Shown: positions 27,930 to 37,309 of the stretch, piece by piece
Position numbering within the stretch: position 1 is the stretch's first letter
Layout: each line of letters starts with the position of its first letter
Source: Bartonella sp. JB63
GTDB lineage: Bacteria; Pseudomonadota; Alphaproteobacteria; Rhizobiales; Rhizobiaceae
Length of the DNA: 64,000 nt
Direction: 5' to 3'
NCBI RefSeq assembly: GCF_002022665.1
Contig: NZ_CP019788.1
Span: 124,001 to 188,000, forward strand
The notes under the pieces: generated by a model
Database searches by the model: none
What the model saw: the letters and a program-made list of their open reading frames with translations, nothing else
What the model was told of the DNA's origin: nothing
Program-made: the position numbers and the translations under genes

Positions 27930-28862
27930 TTACAAAGCTTTTTCCAATTCAGGAATAATATGATGAAGATCACCTATAAGAGCATAATCAGCAATATGCA
28001 TAATGGGAGCTTTCTCATCATTATTAATAGCAACAATGGTTTGTGCATCCATTATTCCAGCTAGATGTTGAATAGCACCAGATATACCAATAGCAATATA
28101 GAGTTTAGGAGCAACAACTTTTCCTGTTTGTCCGATTTGCCAATCATTAGGAGCGTAGCCTGCATCGACGGCTGCTCGGCTTGCTCCTAAAGCAGCACCA
28201 AGCTTGGTTGCAAGGGGAAAAAGTAGTGTTTTAAACTGTTCTTTTGAACCGAGACCTCGTCCACCTGATACAATAATGCGTGCTGAAGTAAGATCCGGAC
28301 GATCACTTTTGTTTATTTCTTCTTTTACAAAAAAAGAAAGATTTGGGTTAGGAGCTGGTGTTATTGTCTTAATAGGAGCAGCATTATTCGCTTTGGGGGT
28401 TGGTGGGAAAGAAGCTGTACGCACTGTTATAATTTTTTGACGATCATTTGTACGCACGGTTTCAATAGCGTTACCTGCATAAATTGGTCGTTTGAAGGTA
28501 TCAGGTGCGACAACAGCGATAATATCTGAGATTTGCATAAGATCAAGAAGAGCAGCGACGCGTGGCATGACATTTTTTCCAGTGGTTGTTGAAGCTGTCA
28601 TGATAACGTCATAATTGTTAGCTTGTTCAAAAATTGTTGCTGCTATAGGTTCAGCTAATTGATGCGCTAAATAATCAGATTCGGCAACAAGTACTTGTCG
28701 GACGCCAAACAATTGAGAACAGTTTTCAGCAACACCATGAACCTTCATTCCGCAAACCAGAATGTCGATATTATTACTAATTAATTGAGCAGCAGTGAGA
28801 GCTTTTGCGGTTTCTTCTGCTAAAGAATGGTTATTGTGTTCAGCTAATAAAAGAATTGCCAT
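27930..28862 (-). CDS. etfA: Electron transfer flavoprotein alpha subunit
   Basis: Together with EtfB it forms the FAD-carrying heterodimer that accepts electrons from acyl-CoA and other dehydrogenases. The C-terminal FAD domain shows VSGGRGLGSKEQF, LGASRAAVDAGYAPNDWQIG and YIAIGISGAIQHLAG. 310 aa. It is flanked by etfB and the ETF-quinone oxidoreductase gene on the same strand. Confidence 0.95.
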   Translation of the reverse strand: MAILLLAEHNNHSLAEETAKALTAAQLISNNIDILVCGMKVHGVAENCSQLFGVRQVLVAESDYLAHQLAEPIAATIFEQANNYDVIMTASTTTGKNVMPRVAALLDLMQISDIIAVVAPDTFKRPIYAGNAIETVRTNDRQKIITVRTASFPPTPKANNAAPIKTITPAPNPNLSFFVKEEINKSDRPDLTSARIIVSGGRGLGSKEQFKTLLFPLATKLGAALGASRAAVDAGYAPNDWQIGQTGKVVAPKLYIAIGISGAIQHLAGIMDAQTIVAINNDEKAPIMHIADYALIGDLHHIIPELEKAL

Positions 28863-28919
28863 AAATTGTTGCCCTTTATATTATATTCATTATTGCTTTT
28901 GATCATTTGTTAGTGGATT

Positions 28920-29666
28920 TTAAATGCAATTTGTTTTCTTGAGTACACTAATAAGCTCAGTTACATTTGCTACTTTTATACCAGTTTGGCGGGGTTGGGG
29001 TTCTTCAACACTAAGTATTGTAAGACGCTTTTGCGTATCTACGCCAAGATTCGTAATATCTTTTTGCTCGATAGGTTTCTTTTTAGCTTTTATAATATTA
29101 GGAAGGGAGGTGTAGCGTGGTTCATTGAGCTGCAAATCGACAGTCATAACCATGGGAAGAGGGAGGCAAATAGTTTGTGTACCGTTATCTACTTCTCGGG
29201 TGATTTGAGCTTGTCTATTTTCTATGTTTAAACATGAAGCAAAAGTTGCTTGTCCCCAACCAAGAAGGCCTGCAAGCATTTGGCCAGTTTGATTGCATTC
29301 ATCATCAATGGCTTGTTTCCCTAAAAAGACCATATCTGGTTTTTCTTCAAGAATAATAACTTTTAAAATTTTGGCAATTGCTAAAGGTTCGAGTATTTCA
29401 TCAGTTTTTACGAGAATAGCGCGATCAGCTCCCATTGCAAGTCCTGTTCGTAAGGTTTCTTGCGCTGCTTCTGGTCCAATTGAAACAAGAATAATTTCTG
29501 AAATTTTTCCAGCTTCTTTTTGTTTAATTGCTTCTTCTACGGCTATTTCATCAAAAGGATTCATAGACATTCTAACATGGGATAAATCGACACCTGTGCT
29601 ATCAGATTTAACACGTATTTTGATATTGTGATCAACAACACGTTTGACAGCGACAATTATTTTCAT
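28920..29666 (-). CDS. etfB: Electron transfer flavoprotein beta subunit
   Basis: It binds AMP and completes the ETF heterodimer. The start is set at 29666 ([19 protein letters not shown]), where AGAGGA precedes the ATG by six bases; the longer frame upstream adds an unlikely 21 residues. [15 protein letters not shown] and [20 protein letters not shown] are family motifs. 248 aa. It is the first gene of the etfB-etfA-ETF-QO operon. Confidence 0.95.
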   Translation of the reverse strand: MKIIVAVKRVVDHNIKIRVKSDSTGVDLSHVRMSMNPFDEIAVEEAIKQKEAGKISEIILVSIGPEAAQETLRTGLAMGADRAILVKTDEILEPLAIAKILKVIILEEKPDMVFLGKQAIDDECNQTGQMLAGLLGWGQATFASCLNIENRQAQITREVDNGTQTICLPLPMVMTVDLQLNEPRYTSLPNIIKAKKKPIEQKDITNLGVDTQKRLTILSVEEPQPRQTGIKVANVTELISVLKKTNCI

Positions 29667-29996
29667 GATAATCCTCTTTAGTTTATATGCCCACGAGTTT
29701 ATAGTAATAATCATGGGAAGCCAAATCATTTAAAATTGAATTTTATCATAGTTCTTCTTTAGTTATATAAGCTTCTTTGCGTTTATTTGTATTTTTCTAT
29801 TTATGTTTTTAATACAGTTTTTTTCTAGTCTAAATTTTTATTATATTTTTGGTGTAAAAAGGCGTTTAGCTTATTTAATTTGATACAATTATTTCGAATT
29901 TTTCTTATTGTTCTTAAAGCTCTATTTACTAAAATAAGTCACATTTTTCATTAATTAGTACGATTTCATGTTGAATATAGATAAGAGGTAAAATCT
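29667..29996. other. Divergent intergenic region etfB / orphan gene
   Basis: 330 bp of very AT-rich sequence separates two divergent genes and should contain both promoters. No further element was recognised. Confidence 0.45.
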
Positions 29997-30650
29997 GTGA
30001 ATATTAAACACGACATTCTGAATCCAGTTAAGCATAAACATTGTTCTATTTCTACTGTTGATCAAATTCAGAAGATACAAGCACCTTCTGAAATAAGGAT
30101 GTCAGATATTTCTGCTAAGTTACGTTATATTTATGAAAAAATGCAGATAAAAAAAACGCATAATCAGCCAGCGAAGCAAAATTCTGTAGATAATAGTATA
30201 AAATCTTATTTAGACGAAATTAGTCGAGCAATTTTGGCTGAATATTATGCTAGAAATCAGAAAGAAAAAAAACTTTTTGAAGATTTAGAGCAGATAAAAA
30301 CACTTGTTGAAATTCTTCTTCATGAAAAAGAAAGTTCACAAAAAACAATAAAACAGTGCAAATCCTCTTCACGATCAATTAATTCTATTGTGCGCCATCT
30401 TGCCTATATGGCTCCTGAGAAAAATAAGAAGTCTCAATTTCATGAGATGTTCAATACTTTTAAAAAAGATAAAGTGGAGCCAATACAAATAAATACCTTG
30501 GATACATTAAAACAAGAGAATATAAGCTCCTTGTCAACTGATTTTGCGAAATCGTCAAAAAATTCTCTAACAAATAAAAATTCATCCGATGCTCAATTAT
30601 TAAATGATTTTTTTACAGGAGTTCGGCGTGCATTTTCTTTCAAAGAATAG
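29997..30650 (+). CDS. Hypothetical protein, hydrophilic with coiled-coil segment
   Basis: I do not recognise this 217-aa protein. It has no signal peptide or membrane segment and is rich in Lys, Ser and Gln. Residues about 60-125 (ISRAILAEYYARNQKEKKLF, DLEQIKTLVEILLHEKESS) look like an amphipathic helix that could form a coiled coil. The tail ends FFTGVRRAFSFKE. The GTG start has AAGAGGT upstream. It is single and divergent from etfB. Probably genus-restricted, which is an inference only. Confidence 0.65.
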   Translation: MNIKHDILNPVKHKHCSISTVDQIQKIQAPSEIRMSDISAKLRYIYEKMQIKKTHNQPAKQNSVDNSIKSYLDEISRAILAEYYARNQKEKKLFEDLEQIKTLVEILLHEKESSQKTIKQCKSSSRSINSIVRHLAYMAPEKNKKSQFHEMFNTFKKDKVEPIQINTLDTLKQENISSLSTDFAKSSKNSLTNKNSSDAQLLNDFFTGVRRAFSFKE

Positions 30651-30867
30651 TTTCTAGAATATATTTTGACGTTATTATGTTAGCTTATTTGTTATCAGTT
30701 TTGGTATGTTGCTATTCAGTTAAATAAAGGATATGAGAAGCATTATGGATATCAGTCCATAGCCTTTGCGAAACTATATGCGGTGTCAAGGTTGTTATTA
30801 TGAAATTGAAAATATTGAAATAAGAAATTAAAAACAAATCTTAAATTTTTTGAAGATTCTTAATTAA

Positions 30868-31788
30868 GTGAGTATTTATTTACCGATTGCTGAATTGTCA
30901 CTGAGTATGCTGATTTTAATTAGCATGGGGGCGGTCGTTGGTTTTTTTTCAGGCCTTTTTGGAATTGGTGGTGGTTTTTTAATTACGCCTTTATTGATTT
31001 TCTATAATATCCCTCCCACCATCGCTGTTGGAACAGGAGCTAATCAGGTAATCGCATCATCTGTAACGGGAGCAATTACGCATTTTAAACGACGTACTCT
31101 TGATATTAGACTTGGTATTCTTTTGGTGATTGGAGGGGGAATTGGGTCTTTGATCGGGATTCAAATTTTTTCTCTTCTTAGAAAATTAGGTCAGTTAGAT
31201 TTTATTATTTCACTTCTTTATATCTTCCTTCTTGGCAGTATTGGGAGTTTGATGATGGTCGAAAGTTTATGTGCTATGATGCGACAACGCAAAGAAAAAA
31301 CCCCCACTACTCACTCTCCTAGTTATTATAATTGGATCGATCGATTGCCGTTTAAAATTCATTTTCAAGCATCGATGATTTGTGTAAGTATTATTCCAGT
31401 TTTAATAATTGGTTTTGTCGTTGGGTTATTGTCTTCTATTATGGGAGTTGGTGGGGGCTTCATTACAGTGCCGGCACTTATTTACCTTTTACGCGTTCCA
31501 ACCAGTGTGGTGGTTGGAACTTCACTTTTTCAGATGACATTCGTATCAGCTTTTACCACTGTTTTGCAAAGTGTAAGTAACCAGTCAGTTGATATTGTTT
31601 TAGCTTTCTTACTTACGATTGGAGGCGGAATTGGAGCCCAATACGGGGTACGGGCTGGACAAAAATTAAAAGCAGAACAATTACGTATGGCACTTGCGTT
31701 TCTTGTCATAGTTGTATGTATGCGTTTAGCTTTCCAGTTATTTATACGCCCTGATAATCTTTTTTCTCTTGTTATTCTTATGAGATGA
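30868..31788 (+). CDS. TSUP family transporter (TauE/SafE-like sulfite or sulfonate exporter)
   Basis: The 306-aa inner-membrane protein has two homologous halves, each with the family motif: GLFGIGGGFLITPLL then GTGANQVIASSVTGAI, and SSIMGVGGGFITVPALI then GTSLFQMTFVSAFTTV. About eight TM segments are visible. The GTG start at 30868 is the likely one. It overlaps the next gene by four bases, a coupling seen with TIGR02186 proteins in Rhizobiales. Family members move small organic or sulfur anions. Confidence 0.88.
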   Translation: MSIYLPIAELSLSMLILISMGAVVGFFSGLFGIGGGFLITPLLIFYNIPPTIAVGTGANQVIASSVTGAITHFKRRTLDIRLGILLVIGGGIGSLIGIQIFSLLRKLGQLDFIISLLYIFLLGSIGSLMMVESLCAMMRQRKEKTPTTHSPSYYNWIDRLPFKIHFQASMICVSIIPVLIIGFVVGLLSSIMGVGGGFITVPALIYLLRVPTSVVVGTSLFQMTFVSAFTTVLQSVSNQSVDIVLAFLLTIGGGIGAQYGVRAGQKLKAEQLRMALAFLVIVVCMRLAFQLFIRPDNLFSLVILMR

Positions 31789-32591
31789 TAATGGGTAAAT
31801 TATTCCTCTTATTTATCATGGTAAGTTGGTTTTGTCTTATTCCTTTTTCTATGAAAGCACAGGGCAGTAAAGAAATTGTCTCAGAAGAGAAAGAGGTTGT
31901 TCAAATTATTGTTACAACAAATACGATCACAGTTGGCGCAAATTTTTCTGGTCATGATCTTTATATTGCTGGCGTTTTAGAAAATATGAATCCTTTATTC
32001 CGCCAACAAAATCGTTACGATGTTATTGTTAGTTTAGAAGGACAAACCCGATCGATGATTGTGCTAGAAAAAAAACGTAAGGCAGGAATGTGGATTAATG
32101 CAGATTGCGTGACTTTTAAAAACGCTCCTTTATTTTATTCAATGGTAACAACCCGTGCAATCGATAATATCACTGATGCTGAGAGTTATAAGCGTTTGGG
32201 TTTAGGGTTATCTTATTTTTTTCTTTCAACTGATGAAGAAGATCAAGAAAAAATACGAAGCTTTCGTAATGAGTTAATAAAGTTACAGAAAGCTAAAAAC
32301 CTCTATCATGAAGGAGTTGGTGGTGTGTATTTTGGTTCTGGTTCACTGTTTACGGCACATTTTCAATTACCGGCAAATGTTCCTGTTGGGCGTTATCATG
32401 TGAATGCTTATCTTTTCCGTGATGGGCAATATATAAGTAGTGCGACAACCACTCTTGAAATTGTTAAAGCATATGTTGCTTATACAATTTTTCATGAAGC
32501 ACGCAAACACAGTTTTTGGTATGGAATCGTTGCAGTACTTGTCGCTATGGCTACAGGGTTTTTATGTCGTTTTGCTTTTCGGAAAGACTAG
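31785..32591 (+). CDS. TIGR02186 family membrane-anchored protein
   Basis: The 268-aa protein has an N-terminal signal sequence (LFLLFIMVSWFCLIPFSMKAQ), a periplasmic beta-rich domain beginning VVQIIVTTNTITVGANFSGHDLYIAG, and a C-terminal TM anchor (SFWYGIVAVLVAMATGFLCRF). It is translated with the TSUP transporter just before it (4-bp overlap), which suggests a joint export or sensing function; the molecular role is unknown. Confidence 0.8.
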   Translation: MIMGKLFLLFIMVSWFCLIPFSMKAQGSKEIVSEEKEVVQIIVTTNTITVGANFSGHDLYIAGVLENMNPLFRQQNRYDVIVSLEGQTRSMIVLEKKRKAGMWINADCVTFKNAPLFYSMVTTRAIDNITDAESYKRLGLGLSYFFLSTDEEDQEKIRSFRNELIKLQKAKNLYHEGVGGVYFGSGSLFTAHFQLPANVPVGRYHVNAYLFRDGQYISSATTTLEIVKAYVAYTIFHEARKHSFWYGIVAVLVAMATGFLCRFAFRKD

Positions 32592-32934
32592 AATAAAAAA
32601 CTCTAAGATGTTTAGTTTTTCTGTTGAATGATTATATAAGAAATAAAAAGTAAGAGTATTATACTGTTTAAATATAACTTTTTTTGAAAAATTATTAAAA
32701 AAATCAATATTTATACACGGTAAGAACCAGTGTGTTATTGATGCTAAAATAACATGGAAGAGATTTACAAAAATCATAATTCCTATTATCGATAGAGAAA
32801 AAAATCTATCTTTTCTAAAAAATTCAATAGGTTTTTATTCAAGAAAATGTGTTATATAAAAAAGTAATTGAAACATATGTAATCTTATAATTGCGCTCTA
32901 GTATATCATCAGTATAAGCGAATTGAATAATACG
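32592..32934. other. Intergenic region before xseA
   Basis: About 340 bp, AT-rich. No gene is supported on either strand; the xseA promoter should lie here. Confidence 0.45.
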
Positions 32935-34362
32935 ATGGATTTGTTTATTGAAAAATCAGTGGCAACGAATGTAGCGGAATTTAGTGTTTCTGAAATAGCG
33001 GGAGCTTTAAAGCGTGTTGTTGAAGAAAAGTTTGGTTATGTACGAGTGCGTGGCGAAATATCAGGTTATCGGGGTGTACACGCTTCAGGGCATGCCTATT
33101 TTGCTTTAAAAGACGATAAAGCTCGATTAGAGGCTGTTATTTGGCGAGGTGTTATAGAAAAACTCCAGTTTCCTCCTGAGGAAGGGATGGAAGTGGTTGC
33201 TGTGGGTAAGTTAACAACTTATCAAGGATCATCGAAATATCAAATTATTATTGAAACTCTTGAGCCAACAGGAGTTGGCGCTTTGATGACTCTTTTAGAA
33301 AATCGTAAGAAGAAGCTTGCAGATGAGGGATTGTTTGATGATGCAAAGAAAAAAACTTTGCCTTATATGCCTCGAATTATAGGAGTTGTGACATCACCAA
33401 CAGGAGCTGTTATCCGTGATATTATTCATCGTATATCGGATCGTTTTCCTTTACATATTTTGATTTGGCCTGTACGGGTACAAGGAGAAACCAGTGGTCG
33501 AGAAGTCGCTGCTGCTATTGCTGGGTTTAATGCGTTATCTTTAGATGGTGTTTTATCTAAACCTGATCTTATTATTGTTGCACGTGGTGGGGGCAGTTTA
33601 GAAGACTTATGGGGATTTAATGACGAAGCAGTTGTTCGCGCTGTTAGTGCATCTGCTATTCCAATTATTTCTGCAGTTGGGCATGAAACAGACTGGACTC
33701 TTATTGATTATGTTGCTGATTGGCGGGCACCTACTCCTACAGGAGCAGCAGAAAGAGCTGTACCAGTTAAATTTGATCTTGAAACACAATTAGCATCACT
33801 TAGTTTACGCTTTCGTATAGGATTGGCGCGTTATTTTAGTTTTTATAAACAAAAATTATCTGCTGTTGTACGAGGTTTTCCTACTGTCGATCAGTTATTT
33901 TCCTTACCAAGGCGTAGCTTTGATGAAATTTCAAGTCGTTTGCAACGTGCTCTTTGTGTTAACTATGATAAAAAACGTTTTTATTTTTATACATTTGCTA
34001 TCCGATTGTCTCCACGTTTGTTGAATACTGAAACAGCACAACAAAATACAAAAGAGTATACTGTACGTCTTCATCAAGCTTTTTTACGTAGTATTGAAAA
34101 ACAACGCACTCAAATAGAGATGACATTTAGGCTTTTAAAAAATACATCTTATCAAAGTATTCTAGAGCGTGGTTTTGTTTTAGCTTTAGGGCAAGAAAAT
34201 AAACCAATTAAACGATTAGTTCAGTTTCCTAGAACAGGACAGGTAAGCTTACAATTTTTTGATGGCGAAATTAATGTTTCAACCTGTAATTCTGCTTTTA
34301 AGCAATTTCCAAAATCTAAGCGATTAAAGAATCAGAAAGATGATCAAGGGACGCTTTTTTAA
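32935..34362 (+). CDS. xseA: Exodeoxyribonuclease VII large subunit
   Basis: It degrades single-stranded DNA together with the small XseB subunit (not in this window). The N-terminal OB-fold reads [25 protein letters not shown]. The catalytic-domain motifs are [33 protein letters not shown] and [24 protein letters not shown] coiled-coil region follows, and the C-terminus ends LERGFVLAL. The ATG at 32935 is chosen over a TTG four codons upstream. 475 aa. It is followed by tag 14 bp later. Confidence 0.94.
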   Translation: MDLFIEKSVATNVAEFSVSEIAGALKRVVEEKFGYVRVRGEISGYRGVHASGHAYFALKDDKARLEAVIWRGVIEKLQFPPEEGMEVVAVGKLTTYQGSSKYQIIIETLEPTGVGALMTLLENRKKKLADEGLFDDAKKKTLPYMPRIIGVVTSPTGAVIRDIIHRISDRFPLHILIWPVRVQGETSGREVAAAIAGFNALSLDGVLSKPDLIIVARGGGSLEDLWGFNDEAVVRAVSASAIPIISAVGHETDWTLIDYVADWRAPTPTGAAERAVPVKFDLETQLASLSLRFRIGLARYFSFYKQKLSAVVRGFPTVDQLFSLPRRSFDEISSRLQRALCVNYDKKRFYFYTFAIRLSPRLLNTETAQQNTKEYTVRLHQAFLRSIEKQRTQIEMTFRLLKNTSYQSILERGFVLALGQENKPIKRLVQFPRTGQVSLQFFDGEINVSTCNSAFKQFPKSKRLKNQKDDQGTLF

Positions 34363-34376
34363 TATGGTGAATATTC

Positions 34377-34967
34377 ATGTTTGGTGAAGGTCTTCTTATG
34401 GGTAAAGATGGAAAAGTTCGTTGTTCATGGGCAGGAACTGATCCACTTTATTGTGCTTATCATGATCATATATGGGGAAAACCTGTTTTTGATGATCGTC
34501 ATCTATTTAAACAAATTTGTCTTGAAGGTTTTCAAGCAGGGCTTTCTTGGTTAACTATTTTAAGAAAAATATCCAATTTTCATCACGCTTTTGATTATTT
34601 TGATTTTGAAAAGATTGCACATTATGATGAAGAAAAAATAAAAACATTGATGCAAGATAAAGGCATTATTCGCCATCAAGGTAAAATTAGATCAGTGACC
34701 AATAATGCTCTTAAAGCAAAGGAAATTATAGCAGAATGGAATAGTTTATCCCGCTATTTTTGGTCTTTTCAGCCGCTACAGTCTGAACGATATGAGAAGA
34801 TAGATTTGCAAAGGGGAAAAGCTAATTATGTAACACCTGAATCCATTCGTCTTTCCAAAGATTTAAAAAAGCGTGGTTGGACATTTGTTGGCCCTATTAC
34901 TTGTTATGCTTTTATGCAAGCAGTGGGGATTGTTAATGATCATCTTGAAGGATGCTTTTGCCGATAA
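34377..34967 (+). CDS. tag: DNA-3-methyladenine glycosylase I
   Basis: It excises 3-methyladenine from DNA in base excision repair. The zinc-snap residues appear as C16, H29, H189 and C193 (RCSWAGTDPLYCAYHDHIWG, then VNDHLEGCF). E50 in LEGFQAGLSWLTIL is the base-pocket glutamate. Up to 196 aa. A second start at 34398 (MGKDGKVRC) has an equally good ribosome binding site (GAAGG). It lies close behind xseA, so it is probably one transcript. Confidence 0.93.
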   Translation: MFGEGLLMGKDGKVRCSWAGTDPLYCAYHDHIWGKPVFDDRHLFKQICLEGFQAGLSWLTILRKISNFHHAFDYFDFEKIAHYDEEKIKTLMQDKGIIRHQGKIRSVTNNALKAKEIIAEWNSLSRYFWSFQPLQSERYEKIDLQRGKANYVTPESIRLSKDLKKRGWTFVGPITCYAFMQAVGIVNDHLEGCFCR

Positions 34968-35382
34968 ATTGGTTGAAATCTTTTTTGTTTGACTTTATTT
35001 TTACTAAGTACATCAGCATTTTTTCTTGTAAAAAAGAAGAATTATTTAAAAAATATAATAAATAATAATTAGAATATTTAAGACTTCTTTAAAATGCTTA
35101 AAATAAGAAATGTTCTACGGAGAAACGAATATTTGAATGCTTATGCAGTGTGTATCAAATATTATTAGCTGATAAATTAATATTCTGAGAAGAAAGAAAT
35201 TTTCTGCATATAAGCTTTAATTATTGGAGAAAAATAAAATATTCTTGTGTAAACAAAATAAAGGATCTGTTTTTTCAATGAATACAATATATTGAGTTGT
35301 ATGTTTTTTGATTCTAATGATCTTAGAAAGTGATCAAAGAGGCTGAAGTGTTCTGTTTATTATTTCTTTAGAGAGAAAATCT
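34968..35382. other. Intergenic region before the peptide ABC operon
   Basis: About 415 bp, AT-rich. It should contain the operon promoter. No reading frame or RNA gene was recognised. Confidence 0.45.
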
Positions 35383-37002
35383 ATGAATGTGAAAAAGAAA
35401 ATATTTAAAGTGAGCTGTTTTTTCATTTCTGCTCTTATGTCTATGAACATGTTTTTGCAACAAACACTAGCAAAGACACCTGTTGACACGTTCGTGATGG
35501 CTTGGAATCTTGATGCAATCAGTACATTTGATCCAGCGCAAATAAATGATATTTATAGTCATGAAATTATTCTCAATATTTGTTCTAGTTTAGTTGATTC
35601 TTTCCCCGACGATGGAACTAAAATTGTTCCTAATTTAGCAAAGAGTTGGGATATTTCAGGGGAGAATAATACGATAATTACTTTTCATTTGCGGGATGAT
35701 TTAAAGTTTTTTGATGGTCGATCTGCTAGCGCTAGTGATCTTGTTTGGAGTATGAAACGGGTTATTAAATTGGATATGGCAGGCGCAGCAGTATTTAAAG
35801 AGTATGGTATCACACAACAAACAGTCGATGCTGCTATTCAAGCACTAGATGAAAAAACTGTTGTGATGAAATTTGATAAACCATATCCAGCAGAGCTTAT
35901 TCTTAGTGATATTGCCGCTAATCGTGTTGCTCTGTTGCTTGATCGTGAAACGATCATGAAACACGAAAAAAATGGTGATATAGGGAATAAATATCTAACA
36001 ACTCATTCTGCTTGTGTTGGTCCCTATCAGTTAGTAAGCTGGCGTGTAGGCGAAGCAGTGTTGCTAGATGTTAATTCTCATTATTGGGGAGAGAAACCGA
36101 AACTCGAAAAAGTTTTGATCCGCCATGTTGCTGAGCCAAGTACGCAACGTTTGTTACTAGAAAAAAAAGATGTTGATGTAGCGCGTGATTTGACGGTGCA
36201 GATTTTAGAAGATCTTCAAGCAAAAACAGATATTAGGGTTGAAAAAGTATTGTTGCCAGGTATGTTTTATTGGGGATTTAATATGACGCATCCCATTTTA
36301 GCTCATGAAAAAGTGCGTTTGGCTATGCGTTATCTCATCGATTATGAGGGTCTCGGAAAGACAGTATTGAAGGGCATTGGTATTCCTCGTTCTAGTTTTA
36401 TGCCTATCGGAGCTTTAGGTGCTTTAAGTGAAAAAGAAGGGTTGCCTTTTAAGCTTGATCTTAAAAAAGCTAAACAGCTTCTAACTGAAGCAGGTTATCC
36501 AAATGGATTTGAAATAAGTGTTCTTATAGGGACTTCTGATGTTTTACAGCTTATTCAATCTATTCAAGATAATGCAGCAAAGGTTGGGATTCGCCTTAAA
36601 ATTAATCGTCTTGCAGGAACACAACTATTTTCAAAAGCTTCCACGCGCGCTTTTGAAACAATTATTCTGGGGTGGAATAGTGAATCTTTAGATCCTCATA
36701 CAACAGCTGCACGGATTGTTTATAATCCTGATAATCGGTTTGAATCTAGGAATACACCTTACCCTAGTTGGCAACATGGATACTTTGATGAAAAGATGAA
36801 TCAACAAGTTAAAGATGCTTTGTTTGAGAAGGATCACAGAAAACGAGCGCAAAGATATGTTGATTTACAGCTTGAACTTATGCAAAAAGGGCCTTACGCT
36901 TTTCTATTTCAAAAATATAATGTAGTAGCTATTTCACCTGTTATTAAAAAATGGGTTTGGAATACTGTCCCCCGTGTTTTCTATAATGCAATTGAAAAAT
37001 AA
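35383..37002 (+). CDS. Peptide ABC transporter substrate-binding protein (SBP family 5), paralog 1
   Basis: The 539-aa periplasmic binding protein has a signal peptide (KVSCFFISALMSMNMFLQQTLA) and family-5 features: FDPAQINDIYSHEIILNICSSLVD, NLAKSWDISGENNTIITFHL and LAMRYLIDYEGLGKTVLKGI. The product is clearly homologous along its length to the second binding protein at 37310, which points to a tandem duplication. The permease and ATPase genes follow. Family members carry oligopeptides, dipeptides or haem; the ligand cannot be assigned. Confidence 0.9.
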   Translation: MNVKKKIFKVSCFFISALMSMNMFLQQTLAKTPVDTFVMAWNLDAISTFDPAQINDIYSHEIILNICSSLVDSFPDDGTKIVPNLAKSWDISGENNTIITFHLRDDLKFFDGRSASASDLVWSMKRVIKLDMAGAAVFKEYGITQQTVDAAIQALDEKTVVMKFDKPYPAELILSDIAANRVALLLDRETIMKHEKNGDIGNKYLTTHSACVGPYQLVSWRVGEAVLLDVNSHYWGEKPKLEKVLIRHVAEPSTQRLLLEKKDVDVARDLTVQILEDLQAKTDIRVEKVLLPGMFYWGFNMTHPILAHEKVRLAMRYLIDYEGLGKTVLKGIGIPRSSFMPIGALGALSEKEGLPFKLDLKKAKQLLTEAGYPNGFEISVLIGTSDVLQLIQSIQDNAAKVGIRLKINRLAGTQLFSKASTRAFETIILGWNSESLDPHTTAARIVYNPDNRFESRNTPYPSWQHGYFDEKMNQQVKDALFEKDHRKRAQRYVDLQLELMQKGPYAFLFQKYNVVAISPVIKKWVWNTVPRVFYNAIEK

Positions 37003-37035
37003 ATGCATATTGTGAAAATATAAGGAGAAAATAAT

Positions 37036-37066
37036 TAGGGAAATATAATAAACTTATATTTCCCTA
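37036..37066. terminator. Perfect hairpin between the two binding-protein genes
   Basis: TAGGGAAATATAA and TTATATTTCCCTA form a perfect 13-bp stem with a 5-base loop, 34 bp after the first binding-protein gene. No T run follows, so it may act as a 3'-end stabiliser or partial terminator, a common device for making more binding protein than membrane subunits. Confidence 0.55.
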
Positions 37067-37309
37067 TACAGGAATAATCTTCTTTAAGAATTTAGAATAT
37101 AAAGTTATTAAGTGTGATTCTTATTTCAAAGTAAATTTATGTTTGTTCAATCAATATTGATAATATAAAGCGTGTGTTTTCTTTCATAAAAAAGGTATGA
37201 TAATATATCTGATTTAGATAGGAAAATAAGGTTAATGTGTTGTATGATACTTAAATTGATACTTTGTTCTGAAGGGATAAAAACCGATACAAGGTGGGTG
37301 TACAAGCAA

